Assembly (NCBI GenBank): GCA_023313575.1
Contig: JAJTTP010000009.1
Location: 1,240,001-1,304,000, forward strand
Reading direction: 5' to 3'
DNA from: Eutypella sp. D-1
Taxonomy: Eukaryota > Ascomycota > Sordariomycetes > Xylariales > Diatrypaceae
DNA: 64,000 nucleotides
Program-made: the position numbers and the translations under genes
Notes under the pieces: generated by a model
Told to the model about the DNA's origin: nothing
The model's input: only the letters and a program-made list of their open reading frames with translations
The model's database searches: none
Shown: piece by piece, positions 46,011 through 57,629 of the stretch
Position numbering within the stretch: the stretch's first letter is position 1
Layout of the letters: each line of letters begins with the position of its first letter

Positions 46011-48126
46011 ATGGACATATCATCACATCAAGTTGACGGCCGCGATAAACCAATGGACGGCGCAAGGTATGAGCCCAGAGCAGTTGACGTAGTTCAATAT
46101 GACAAAGTGAGAGAGCTTCCCATCTTTCCCTCGGCTTATTGAGATATTCTCTTACTGTCTCAAGGGCGTTGATGAAGCAGTAGACCTTGTCGCTGGCCAT
46201 GTTGACGACATGCCTTTGAGAGCCCAGGAAGCGCGAAAGATTCGCAATAAGATCGACTGGGTTATTCTGCCCCTGATCTTTTCTTTATACACTCGTAAGT
46301 ATAGAGTCTCACTCAGAGATATTGCTGTAACTTTACTAATTCATTTTTATCCCAATAGTTCAATTCTTTGACAAGTACGTCTGGGTGTTGTTTGAGTTAA
46401 GCCTGTTAATTTATTTAACATATACTGCAGGGGAGCTTTAGGTGCTTCTGCAGTCCTAGGCATCATAGAAGACAACCACCTCACTGCAGATCAATTCAAT
46501 ACATTGGGCTCTGCATTCTATATTGGTGAGCGTTCCACATTGATATTGAGATGTAACCATGGAACAATGATATTGACTCTTTCCCGGGCTACATTGTCTT
46601 CGCATACCCACATTCTTTGGCTCTCCAGAGATACCCGGTTGCCAAGTATCTTGCTTCCAATGTTATATTATGGGCTATCATTATGGGTCTCCATTGCGCA
46701 TGCAAGAATTTCGCCGGCCTATGTGAGTTCCCCGTGATTCTAAGATGTACAGGTTGACTGACCACCATTGCACATAGTCGTTCTACGCTTCATGCTGGGA
46801 GCTTCAGAGGGGTGTATCACCAACGGCATGATGCTGGTTATGTCCATGTTCTACAACCGAACTGAGGTTGGCCAACGGATCAGCTGGACCATGCAATGCA
46901 ACGGGCTCGCTATAATACTTTCGGGGTTTCTGGCTTTTGGCGTGGCGCACTATGGTCTGGACCAACGGCCTGCACGGTGGCAACTCTTGATTATCCTGTA
47001 CACCGGTCTGACTCTTGCCGTGGGTTTATGGTTCTTACTAGTATTCCCGGACAACCCTGTCCGAGCAACATTTCTGTCCGAAGACGAGAAGATCAAGGCC
47101 GTGAGGCGGGTCCAAACAAACCAGAGCGGTACAGAGACCAAGGCTTGGAAACCAGAACAAGCCATGGAAGCAGTAAAAGATACCAAGACCTGGCTATTCT
47201 TCCTATTTGCAGCTATATCGTATGTCTCTCAGCCTAACTCGATATCTCTTTCCCACTAAATATGACCCAGAAATCTTCAAAACGGATTTGGAGCTCAATA
47301 TGGTCTAATAATACAGTCATTTGGCTTCACGACCGCACAGACAACCGCACTCAATATACCTGCAGGTGCAGCAATGATAATAGGCATGACCAGCTCTACT
47401 TTCATCCTTCGTCGATACCCTGTAAGTACTCGGCACACTACGAAAGGCATTCGCTGCTATTTTCTGAAACTTGATAGAACTCTAGATGTTGGATTGCAAT
47501 AGGCTACTTCGTACCATCTGTTCTCAGCGTCGCGCTGCTGATTTCTTTACCTTGGAGCAACAAGGTGGGACTCCTGTGCGCATACTACATCAACAACTTT
47601 GGTGGAGCTCCCTCCTTCGCTATGGTGGTCTCATGGGTTGCGATGACCACCTCAGGTCATACCAAAGTAAGGATACAGTGGTTATGTATACGTCTCAGCA
47701 TGCCGTGATGCGGCGCTTACACTGTCTAGAAACTTGCCGTGAACGCCATCTTTCTCGTTGGTTATGCTTTAGGTCAAGCACTATGCACTCAATTTTGGAG
47801 GGAGCAGTACAAGCCGAGGAACTATGTGCCATACGCGATCTGCCTTGTGGGTTATAACAGCTCCGATATTTGGAGCATCCGAAGCGGAAGGTTAACATAT
47901 GTCCCAGGCATCATACATAGGAGACTTCGTTCTCTTACTTGCAATCCGCTACATTCTTAGCAAGGAAAACAAGAGGCGTGATGAGCTACTAGAGTCCAGA
48001 TCTCAGAAAGACTATGGTTATGTTGAGAGAGTTGGTTCTGGAGGGCATGTTGTTCATCTGAAGGTGGACAGGGGCATGCTAGACATGACAGACCAGCAGA
48101 ACCTTTCTTTTCGTTATGTTCTTTGA
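46011..48126 (+). pseudogene. MFS transporter of the Dal5 (allantoate/anion:cation symporter) family, with a damaged splice acceptor
   Basis: Ten exons: 46011..46106, 46165..46294, 46359..46374, 46431..46525, 46588..46722, 46778..47219, 47271..47421, 47478..47666, 47730..47846, 47908..48126, 529 aa when read through. Family motifs: KIDWVILPLIFSLYTLQFFDKGAL, YIVFAYPHSLALQRYPVAKYL, KNFAGLFVLRFMLGASEGCI, LRRYPNSRCWIAIGY, and TQFWREQYKPRNYVPYAI, ending with LDMTDQQNLSFRYVL. These match fungal Dal5-like carboxylate or ureide transporters. Nine of the ten exon ends have normal GT..AG borders in phase. The intron 46526..46587 has a normal donor and branch/pyrimidine stretch (TTGACTCTTTCCC) but its last two bases are GG rather than AG. 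No other AG gives the needed frame. The gene may be non-functional, or use a rare splice site; the first exon is the least certain. Confidence 0.8.
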
Positions 48127-48603
48127 TCATAGCTACATCGTTGGGGTCATCGACTCGATGTTGTATCGAACCTAGAGCTCAATGACGAATACGTATATTT
48201 TGTTTTTTTTATACTGCGTTCGCAGACCTTGTGGAGTATCCATGTCCCGAATCTAACTTACCCCTGAACCCCTTTCCTACTAGGACGGCCCATATTGTGT
48301 CTAGGCATTGAATCCCATGAGCTCTTTGTGCCGTGATGTCTGTGATTCCAGATATTATGAACCATCTAACCTCGATAGACTCAGCTTAACATTGTAACAC
48401 TACGGTTTTCTATTAATTTTTGACGATGTGCACGATTCGTTAAGTCCAACACCGAACTATTGCCGCGCATATAAGGTAGAATGAACAGGGCAAAGTATCC
48501 ACATTTTACCTGACCGTTGACTTTCCTCCATGTCTTCACGAATTCAGCGGGAAGGAATAACATATATGATTCCTGAAACGATCGCGATGAGAGATGCTAT
48601 CCT
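48127..48603. other. Short convergent intergenic region
   Basis: About 480 bp between MFS2 (+) and the third P450 (-), holding both 3' ends. A run of T (48200-48210) is the only notable feature. Confidence 0.5.
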
Positions 48604-50321
48604 CTAGGCCACCGCCCGAGGCCCAATTACCACCCGCAGCCCTTTGGATTCTCTACTTGTCAGCGCATTGAAGCCGTCGACGGTGACCTTGACGTCGCGT
48701 TCAAACACCACATCATGCATGTACAGCCTGTCCCCCATGCGAAGAACTACGGCTGCGACCGTCAGGTACAGTTCAGCCCAGGCGAGATTGAGACCCAGAC
48801 ACATGCGAGTTCCGGCACCGAACACGACGAGCGATTTGCGCCGACAGTGGACATGAGACGCGTCAAAAGGGAGCCAGCGATCGGGGTCGAAGACTTCCGG
48901 TTCGGGAAATAGGTCTAGCCGTTCGAGGAAGTCCATGAACGACATGCCCACCGGCACGCCTCGCGGGATCACGACGTCACCGTACCGGTAGGATACGTCG
49001 GGAGAGACTCGTGCGAAGCGATGCGGCACACCTTTACTGAGGCGCAGACCCTCGTGAAGGACGGCGGTTAGGTATGGTAGCGTCTCTAGCTTCGACACCG
49101 AGGGTATGGATGTGGTGTCCGCGATCGATGAACGTAACTCCTTGCAGAGGCGCGTGAGGCAGTCTGGGTTTGCGAGCAGGTGGTAAAAGGTTGTGTCGAG
49201 AGCATTGGCAGTAGTCATTGCACCGGCCCCTGTTAGGGCCTGTGCTTCGTTGAGGAGTCTCAGGTACGACTTCTCCGAGGCCGGGACGTCCGCGTCAAGC
49301 ATAGAATCAAATATAGTAAACAACCCATCGGCCGGCTTCTCGCCGCGGTTACGGCGGTCCAGGACCTCTGCGAGGTTTTGTTTAAGCTTCCTCGTGCGAG
49401 CGCGGTCCGCCGCCAGCCCCTCCCTGGCGGCGCGGGGCCCCAGTCTCGGGAAGCGGGCGAGGACCCAGTGGAGCCAGGGGAATTGCCTGACCAGGGGCCC
49501 ATTGCGACTCGAGGAGACCATGTTGGTGTACCAATCCCGCGCGAAGTGCTCATTATCGAGATATCCGTAGGAATCGCCGAAGCAGACACGCGAGATGATG
49601 TCCACCGTCAGCGCGACGAAAGCATGTGTTAGGCTTACCACGCCTCTTTGCTCTTCTAGACGGTCGCAAAGCTTGTTGACTTTGCTAAGAATGAGTGGCT
49701 CAAGTGTGCGTACTGATGCCTTTGAAAAGAAGGGGCTGATCTGGTTGCGACGTTGTTTGTGTAGGTCGTGTTGAACGGTTTTGAATGCATTTTCCCTAGT
49801 CCAGCTGCCCAGAGACCATGTAAGTGTCACGGATACGTAACCAAAAAATAAGGGTCAAGACATAAGAACAGAGTTTCATACGACTGTCTAATAAACCATT
49901 CAGACTTATCGCTTCTTCTCTTTGCTGAGTTGACATACAGCACATCGAGGAAGTCAAGATCATCGCAATGTACCTCGAGGGGGTTGATTCGGACAAAGGG
50001 CCCTTCCCCATCGCTGTTAGCTGTGAATACCTTCTTTATCGCCATAGACAGTAAGCACATACCGTACTGTCTGTGCAAGTCCCGAATCTTCCATGTGTAC
50101 TGGCCCTCCCTCCAGACATCGTGGTAGAACTCGTACCAGAAAGTCAGAGCTGCGAGCTTAGGCCCAGGAAACTTCGCTGCAGGAGAAAGGTAAAGACGGT
50201 AGGCTCCTAGCAATAATGGGTACAGAGCAACCAAGACTATTAGGGCACTGAAAAGATTGAATGATCTAAGCGGAATTCCGGGCATAATAGCCCTAACACG
50301 CTCAACTAACTCTGGGGCCAT
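48604..50321 (-). CDS. Cytochrome P450, CYP58-like (trichodiene oxygenase-like)
   Basis: Three exons, complement(48604..49804, 49882..50002, 50063..50321), 526 aa. Introns are 77 bp and 60 bp. The N-terminus is a membrane anchor (LFSALIVLVALYPLLLGAYRL) followed by the proline hinge KFPGPKLAAL. Motifs are DLHRQYGPFVRINP, DLHKQRRNQISPFFSKASV (C helix), LTGAGAMTTANAL (I helix), HEGLRLSKG (ExxR), FDPDRW and FGAGTRMCLGLNLAWAELY (heme loop). The ISPFFSKASV and GAGTRMCLG patterns are those of the CYP58/trichodiene oxygenase group of fungal P450s, often in terpenoid or other secondary-metabolite clusters. The gene is intact and convergent with MFS2. Confidence 0.93.
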
Positions 50322-51003
50322 GCTTCCTCAGGTCCATCTATTCGTTGCCCTCATTCGAGCAGTGACATTTACCTCTAAGCTGGTTGTCGACTGTTTAAAT
50401 TCATTCTCTAGCTCAGCGGGGTAGCTGTGCCATAGCATGAAGACGTGTCGCTTGCACCCGCGGTGCTTGTATATCCGGATGAGAGATGATTGGGTGGCCT
50501 CTGGGAGTGACTAAGTCCCTCGCATGCGTTGCTAGACGGTACCAGATCTCGGACGAGCCCTACACCAGATTTATTATTCGTGGTAGTCAAGTGAAGTGCG
50601 ACATATCGCAGCTACCCTCATGGTGGGCACGGTATCAAAAACGTACATTCACTAAGCGCGCTCATGACTCTGCTGGCCTCTTATATATAGCCGCTAGAAT
50701 AAGCGACACCTCTCAAGATATTCCGTGTCCGACCATGAGATCCTAGTACTAGTCTTAAACGGCACACGTAATTGACTATAGAAGCAGGTTTCACATGTAT
50801 AATTGAACGTCTTATTCATCATTAATTATAATAATTATACCAAGCTATTCGTCTCTCCCTCATTTAAGATTATTATGTACATTTTAGAGTGTGCTGGTGA
50901 ATCTCGTGAAATGCTAGGCCTGCGGTTGCGCGGGTTGGCTGCTGGTTTCTCGGACTCCAGTGGCGTCTGCATCCTTCCGCAGCCGCAAATCTCCATCGCG
51001 TAT
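50322..51003. other. Intergenic, promoter side of the third P450
   Basis: About 680 bp between two minus-strand genes. A TATATATAAG stretch (minus sense) at about 50690-50699 lies 370 bp upstream of the P450 ATG. No gene. Confidence 0.4.
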
Positions 51004-51609
51004 CTACCGCACACATGAATCGGTAATAACGAAATCGTGATTCCACTGTGCGCCATCGGGAAGCTTCGCCAACGTGGCGCACTCAGGCACGAACTCAACG
51101 ACAGCGCAGTCATCCGGGACGTCCTCGCCCTCGTACGAAAACCTCGGGAGGGGCAGCTCGGTCGGGCCGGAGGGAAAAGTGATATCCCTCCTGCAGATGA
51201 GGTACGTGCCGGCCGCAGGACCAGTCAAGGAGGGAAACGCCTCGAGGCCGTGAGCGGCGTCGTTGACGAGGACGCCGACGTTGTGTTCTGCTGGGTAGGA
51301 GCTGTCGAAGTCGTCCGGGCCCTGGACGAAGAGGCTTACGGGATAGAGAGATGCGACATCGTGGACGATGGTGGTGCCGCCCTCCGTGTCGTTTAGATAG
51401 AATGGAGTTGGCTCGCTCTTGGCGACAGCGATGTTAACGCCCTGCTGTATCCTGTCGAAGGACAGGTAGAGCCCGTCAACGGATGGCGTCAAGTCTTGTG
51501 CCGAATCGGTCAACTTGGCGCGTAAGTTAAAGGCTTCTGATTTGGTCTGACAGGGTGCGGCGGATGCTACCGCGAGGAGGGTAGCGGTGACAGTTATAAT
51601 GCGCTGCAT
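51004..51609 (-). CDS. Small secreted protein, DUF7907-like
   Basis: Single exon, 201 aa, ATG at 51609. A clear signal peptide (MQRIITVTATLLAVASAAP) with cleavage near Ala-Ala-Pro. The mature part is acidic, begins CQTKSEAFNLRAKLTDSAQD, and has six cysteines, with no catalytic motif seen. The mature start (SEAFNLRAKL) and end (NHDFVITDSCVR) resemble fungal secreted proteins with a DUF7907 type fold; this match is from memory and moderate. Role unknown, possibly a cell-surface or effector-like protein. It flanks the accessory block. Confidence 0.8.
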   Translation of the reverse strand: MQRIITVTATLLAVASAAPCQTKSEAFNLRAKLTDSAQDLTPSVDGLYLSFDRIQQGVNIAVAKSEPTPFYLNDTEGGTTIVHDVASLYPVSLFVQGPDDFDSSYPAEHNVGVLVNDAAHGLEAFPSLTGPAAGTYLICRRDITFPSGPTELPLPRFSYEGEDVPDDCAVVEFVPECATLAKLPDGAQWNHDFVITDSCVR

Positions 51610-53381
51610 GGCGGATGTATAATGGAAGAAGAGGTGGTAGGTAGTGCGTGAGTAATCAGAAACAGTGATGCTTGGCGAACCTGACAGGCAGAATTCAGTA
51701 AAAGTTCAATCACCAAGTCTCAACTTATATATGATGCCCGCTTGCTCAGGTCGAGGGTAGAAAGGCGAAATCTGAACCATTGGGTCGAAGCCGTACAACC
51801 GTCAATACGAGTAAATCTGCATGCATTATTTCTTCTTTTGCCAGCACCGCCCAACCATCTGACTTTTGACTTCAATTTAGAACCCCTTGCAGGAAGGGTC
51901 AACACGTTTGTACCGCTCAACAGCGTTATGCCTGTTCTGGGGGCGACAGGCTGGCGGGGGAGGCATGCCGAGGCCAAAAGGCTTTCAGGGCCTGTTAAGT
52001 CTGTTATATCCAACGGTCCCGCCCAGGTCGGCTGTTGCTTGGAAGGAATCAACCCCCTGTCCCCTTGCTGACCCCTGATCACGACCTGGACCTGCTGATT
52101 TCCCCTCTTGCTGACATTGACGTAATTGGGTCTTCACGCGAAATTTGGCTGGAATCCACTCAGGCTACGTAGGACCAGATTGCCAGGGTAGAAAGATGCG
52201 AGGATCAAGTACCATAGCGGGGGAAACCGAAAAGATCATAAGCCCTTCTCGCTTTGTCTTAGGGGCCTCTGTGTTTTTCGTCTATGAATACGGAGTCTTA
52301 CGGAGTGGATACGAGACCCTCACCCTACCTACCCGCCAAGCCAAGCCTTCTTTTTCGTCTCTTGCCTGTTCGAACTGGTGACAAGCACACATTCCGAGGA
52401 TCCCATTCTACGAGCCTTCTCAATGTTATGTTTATTCTGGATTAGGTGCTACTACACTCGCCACCGCACCCATACGTCACAATCTGATCCTGGAAACCCT
52501 CAAATGTCTGGTTCGAGCGCAGCAAGACTGCCTACTTTTTTATTTTTTACCTCCAGGAAACATTCGATAATGACGCAGCATCTTCATATGGTATGTTATA
52601 GAAAACCGCAGATGTAATTTCAGCACGCTTCAAACAATTACGATCGTATCTTGGACCGACTGCTCATCCGATTCACACTGCCGTTGTAGATTGTCGTAAA
52701 GGCTTCTCGCTGTAGGCGGGGTAGTTTCCACGCCTTTGTTGCAGCGACAAAAAGACTAGTCAGATATCGAGGTGGATAAGAAGTAGGTGTAACTCCGCGC
52801 CGTCATCGAGATGCTCGGGGCCTTGCGCACCCAAAACGTAATCGGCGAAAAAAACAGTAGCTCGAGACCGTCAGTAAATGAGACGTTGTACTTGTTGAGG
52901 TCGTGTACGCTCTTGTCGATGCCGTGGACGTCGCCGAGCCACAGCCACCCCCAGACGTACTACAGCCGCACAGACCGGAGGAAACCCTCGACGACGGCTT
53001 CGCCTGAAGTCACTTGCCCGAATAGATTCTGGTCTTCGAGCGACACGGCCTACGACTTCCAGCTCCAGCTCGGTTTTCACTAGACCGCTCTTGCTCTACT
53101 CGGTAGATAAGATTGCTCGGTTCGAAAAAGTCGAGTGGCGGATAAGTAGGGGTAACATTCTAGCACCATACTATTGAGAACCCCTTTGGCCACCTCTGGC
53201 AACATTATTCTCTATTTACTTACGTACCTTACTGTTATGCTGCAACCAACTGAAATCGTGTATATAATCTTATGCGATGGCTTTTTAAATTGCTTTATAC
53301 AACGTCTGAATACAGACATATAACATATGGACAGACCACTTAACCAATTCACTCACATAAACGCGAAAGGGGGGTCACCGA
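51610..53381. other. Intergenic, possible coding relic inside
   Basis: Right border of the accessory block. A TATATAAG box (minus sense) at about 51725-51732 is 116 bp upstream of the secreted protein gene. At 52800-53090 there is a GC-rich stretch with coding-like codons on the minus strand. Confidence 0.5.
52820..53085 (-). pseudogene. Possible decayed coding relic
   Basis: Minus-strand reading gives GWLWLGDVHGIDKSVHDLNK and then YNVSFTDGLELL with strongly GC-ending codons (GAC GTC CAC GGC ATC GAC AAG), a sign of selected coding sequence. Upstream the reading breaks into other frames, and no start or splice sites join it. I cannot name the family. Likely a fragment of an inactivated gene. 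Confidence 0.3.
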
Positions 53382-54832
53382 TCAAAAATTCTCCTTGCCA
53401 GCGAACCGCTCGTTCTGCACAATCTCGACCCAGTAGCCATCGGGATCCAACAGGAAAGCGACGTTCTTCATGCGGCCATCGGTAAGGCGCTTCTTCCAAC
53501 TGGTATTAAGGCTCTCGAATCTCTGGCACGCGGCGTCGATGTTATCGACCGAGACGCCTTTTTTCCAACCCCCTCGATGTCAGCAATGAAGTTTCCTTAC
53601 CACGTCTTCTAATACCGGTCGGGATTTTGGAGGGGATATATCAAGTTGACACTTACAGAGATGTCCAAAGCCCTGCGGTTCATCATTTCCGTTGTGGTAC
53701 TTGAAAGACTCGTCCTTCTCGGTGCCGTAGTTCCAAGTAAGCTCGAGGATACCCTCGCGGTCGATCGGGGGGTGGCCGGTCTCGGCGGGCGCACCCTGGG
53801 CCCCCGGGGGGTAGCCGAGGAAGTACAGGTTGAAGCCCGCGGCGGCCTGCTCGGCCGTGTGGAATAGCGACATGCCCAGGACCTCTTGGTAGAACTTGAG
53901 CGACTTCTCAATATCCTTGACCCGGATCATCGTGTGGTTCTGCATTCATAGCAGATATTAGCCCCCAAACCCCTCTATTTCCATGGATAACAGAACGAAA
54001 GTCGGGGGGCAAGAGGGAAGAGGGCAATTGTTGTCCAACTGACCATGCGATACGTCCCAACATCCGTCTGCGCGCCCTTCTCCTCTGGGTCATCCGCACC
54101 CTTACTCCCGCGCTTCTGGCTGACGATCTCGACCCAGTAGCCGTCGGGGTCGAGGGCGAAGGCGATGTTCTTCATGCGGCCGTCGGTGAGCTTCTTCTGG
54201 AATCGGTAGCCGGCGTCCTCGAGGCGCTTGCAGGCGGCCTCGATGCGGTCGACGCTGATGCAGACATGACCGAAACCACGATGAGGCTCGGCATTGCCGG
54301 TGTTGACCTTATAAGCCGGGTCATCCTCGGTGCCGTAGTTGTGCGTCAGCTCGATCACGCCCTCACGGTCGAACGCGCTGTTGCCAGGCGACAGGGAATT
54401 CGCGCCATCGTACGCCAGGAAGTACAGGTCGAACTTGTTCTCCGGGAAGGACAGCTTCTTTATTAGGGTCATGCCTAGGAATTCGTAGAACTTGACTGTT
54501 TTTGTAGTTTGTCGTTGGTGCTACGTTAGCCCGACTCCCCCCTACTTTTCGTTCCGGTTTTGTTTATATTCCGTCTTGTCGTCGACTCGACTAGTATTGA
54601 GATGATACTCGTGATCATATGGTATAGTCTGGAGCGCCGTGAAAAAAAAAAAGAAAACATACCGGACTCTTTAGGGTCCTTCACCCGGATCCTGTAAACC
54701 GAGAGAATGCCGATATCAGTATAATCCCACCCTCCTGCAAGTCATGCCATGCAACAAGAAATCCCAGGAACCCATCAATTCTTACATCGAGTGGTTGAAC
54801 TTGTAGTTCTTGGTGTCCGTAGCCGTCGCCAT
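53382..54832 (-). CDS. GLO1: Lactoylglutathione lyase (glyoxalase I), two-domain
   Basis: Five exons, complement(53382..53557, 53657..53939, 54044..54495, 54663..54691, 54786..54832), 328 aa. The protein starts MATATDTKNYKFNHSMIRVK. Two glyoxalase (VOC) domains follow each other: the first with IRVKDPKESVKFYEFLGM, GVIELTHNYGTE, RGFGHVCISVD and DPDGYWVEI; the second with MIRVKDIEKSLKFYQEVLGM, GILELTWNYGTEKD, QGFGHLCVSVD and DPDGYWVEIVQ. The glutamates in IELTHN/LELTWN and VEI and the histidines of GFGH and NHTM/NHSM are the metal ligands known in the yeast monomeric enzyme. It isomerises the methylglyoxal-glutathione hemithioacetal to S-lactoylglutathione in the cytosol. The last intron uses an AAG acceptor. 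Gene symbol is by orthology to the yeast two-domain enzyme. Confidence 0.95.
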
Positions 54833-54979
54833 GGTGGTCGCGTATGTCCGGAAAGTACCTGCATAAGCGACGGGCCCTGTGAGATCAGATATACGCCAGC
54901 ACTCTGCGGGGCCTGGAATGCGGATGTCTCCATCAAGAATGTTGATAGCTACTTAGACAGACAGACTCACCTAGGCGTA

Positions 54980-55026
54980 GTGATGGGGTAAGTGATGGGG
55001 TAAGTGATGGGGTAAGTGATGGGGTT
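54980..55026 (+). repeat. 12-bp tandem repeat GTGATGGGGTAA, 3.9 copies
   Basis: Three perfect copies at 54980-55015 and a partial fourth. It lies about 150 bp upstream of the glyoxalase start codon. Confidence 0.95.
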
Positions 55027-55163
55027 TTCGCAAAACAGGATGACGATGCTCGTGTCGCTTGACGTGGAAAAATAATAGGAGTATTTACGACAGGAGAGCA
55101 GGATTGTAGTGAACTGATCCTCCTGAATACACGTAGGGAAAGCATAAAAACTGACTGGCTGAC

Positions 55164-55205
55164 TGATCAACTTGATTAACTTGATCAACTTGATCAACTT
55201 GATCC
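55164..55205 (+). repeat. 9-bp tandem repeat CTTGATCAA, about 4.5 copies
   Basis: Units at 55171, 55180, 55189 and 55198 with one T/C variant in the first. Each holds the palindrome TTGATCAA. Confidence 0.95.
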
Positions 55206-57629
55206 TCTTCTATACACTCCTATCGAGGTTGTTACTCACAGTCAGTCAGGGTTACGGTTACCAAGTATAATAATACCTACACTAAGTAAGTACTTAACCC
55301 CCCAACCAACCAACCAAATAAACCACGATTGAACTAGAGTTCTCCCGCAGCTTAATAATTCGTTCAATGAGCTTCAAATCACCTGGGAACCCCGCAAAGA
55401 AGATAGATACCTACCTAAGGTAGCTTGCTAATCTAGATCTTCTTACCTAAAAGCTTCTAAAATCTTCCAACTGCCCGGTCCTCGAGGCTCTTGCAATGCT
55501 CAAGGAAGATTTATGTGATGACGCCTCCATTTATGCAATGATGCTAATCCAAAAAATTCTACTTTAGAGAGGTCGGGTATCACTTTTTTTCATTCCGATG
55601 TTTGGTCCCCCGCGCGCTCGCGCCCTCCCCCCCCCCCCTCCGGACCTTCTAATAAGTAAGGTTCTTTGCCTCTGCCCCTCTGCCCCTCTTCGCTCCGGCC
55701 CCTCGATCTCCGAATCACGTCGACCCCGCAGCCCCGCAGTAGCTGGATTGATCCCGAGGTCATGCAGGCCATGAGCCCCACATTCCAACAACAGCTGCCA
55801 ACAGCTTCGGGTAGTTCCGAACCTACTTACTAAGCTAAGTACCTAGGTAGGTATGGACGCATCCATATATCCATCAATTTCTTGAGAGTATAGAAATGGT
55901 AGGAAGTAACTTGGAAGCTCCCGAGGTCCCTCTTTAACCAATATTTCCCCCTGTTTGCAGCCCGAAAGCGTGAAAGTCTGCGCTTATGCTCCCTGCATCT
56001 GTCATTTTGTTGTCGATTATGCGAATATGTCTGTCTACCTGCGCCAAGCAACGATGTAGCTGAGTGCGTGCGTGGCGCTCGGTATGCCATGGACCGGGTT
56101 CCGGTGGACAAGATGCATGAAGTTATATATCCTGGGAAACTGCTAGATGGTTCGGCAAATATCTCTTCCCCTTGCGACGTTTTCAGTTGGTACCGCCTCG
56201 AGGCTAAGAACGACCGGGGGAGTAGGAATCTAAGCATGCCAGAACGAATGGTCGCTTCATTGGCAGCGCAGTTCCAGAGATCATGGGACTTTTGTAAACT
56301 ACGTCGTAATAATTACACTCATCGCTGACTAAAGGGGAGCTCGATATTTCGTAGGAACGCCAAGTGTCTTATAGGCAATCCTGGTGGTACAAGTGACGAT
56401 GAGGCTATACAAATGTTAGGGCTTCACGGGCTCCATAGGGCTCCGATACATACAAGTACGGGAAACAAAGCCCAGTGCAATCAACCATAACAAAATCAAC
56501 ATGAAACAGTAAGACTGGGACAGTGTGTTTGGATGTCAGCAACAACACAGTATAATGTTTGTATTAGTCTGGTGTAACCCTAAACCAACAAACAGATATC
56601 CTCCCGCCTTCCGACTCCTGTTTGCCCAACGCGGAACCGCAGTCGAGCTATTCCTTGCGGCACACGAAAATACAAAGACAAGCCCTCAGGTTGGCACCAG
56701 CCTCGGTATGCTCCTCACGACGAGGCCTGACTGCAACGATCTGCCTCTTCACGGACATTCTTGGAAACCTCATCTTAAGGTAGGTGGTATTAAGAAAGAA
56801 AGAAAGGCAGAAAAGAAATCATGTTCAACGACTTCTCGTAGCGGCATATTCCAACCCTTGTTAAGGGAGCCTGGCTTCGGACTGGGGTCTGACTTACCTG
56901 GAAAGATGGAAGGTTTGAGGCACGCAGTTTATACGACTCTATAACAAGGTCTCCCCACCTCTTAGGTTATTACTTATCTGGATAGGAATTATACTGAGTT
57001 CATAATATGAAATACATCATTGTTCACTTCCAAATTGCAAGAGAGATATCCTTATGACCGACCAAGTTCATACCATCGTCACGGTGAATTCTCATTTGGT
57101 TTGACATTTCTTTTTCTTTCCTATATACAGCCGACCTAGACAGTTGCCGCAAAACGAGAACTCGGGAGATCTGCCGGGAACGCCGCCCCGTTCCCCCGTA
57201 CTTCCTTACTCAACCCTACATCGCGCCCGTTTTTGCTTTTATATCCGCACCCTCCCCCCTTATCGTACACTGACTGAAAACTGATAAAGAACAAGGAAAT
57301 TGTGAGGCCATTTGTGTCGTGGTAGCCATTGTGGCAGTGGTTGTAACGTGTCCAACGGAAAGAGAAAGGAAATCTGGAAGGGATTCCCAATTGCTAGCAA
57401 TAGCACCGCCGGGTGCTTCAAGCCTGGAGCATATCCCACCCAAGAGTAACAATCTTAAAAGAAACGTCGAGATTTTGGAGAAGACATTGATTGATACGTT
57501 TAACAAAAGGAGAAAAAAAGCAGAACGTAACAAAGCAACGGGAGCCAGCTAATTCACTGGTTGTCGATAACGAGGTGGGGTCTCGCACAAAAGCATCACT
57601 AGACTAGAAGATGGACGCGTCGGTTTCTT

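Larger units (their letters stand above)
54833..57629. other. Intergenic, tandem repeats and CCTAGGTA motifs
   Basis: 2.8 kb between the glyoxalase promoter and the 3' end of the antiporter gene. It contains 12-bp and 9-bp tandem repeats (54980-55205), a CTAAGTACCTAGGTAGGTA motif at about 55835-55852, and a run of C (55627-55640). Open frames such as 56525-56944 (+) lack recognisable content. Confidence 0.5.

Noticed and set aside
53580..54472. Glyoxalase segments read as two separate genes
   Set aside because: A phase-0 intron at 53940-54043 joins the two domains into one protein of the length usual for fungal glyoxalase I.
56525..56944. 139-codon plus-strand open frame
   Set aside because: Composition is uneven and no motif is visible; length alone in this base composition is not convincing.
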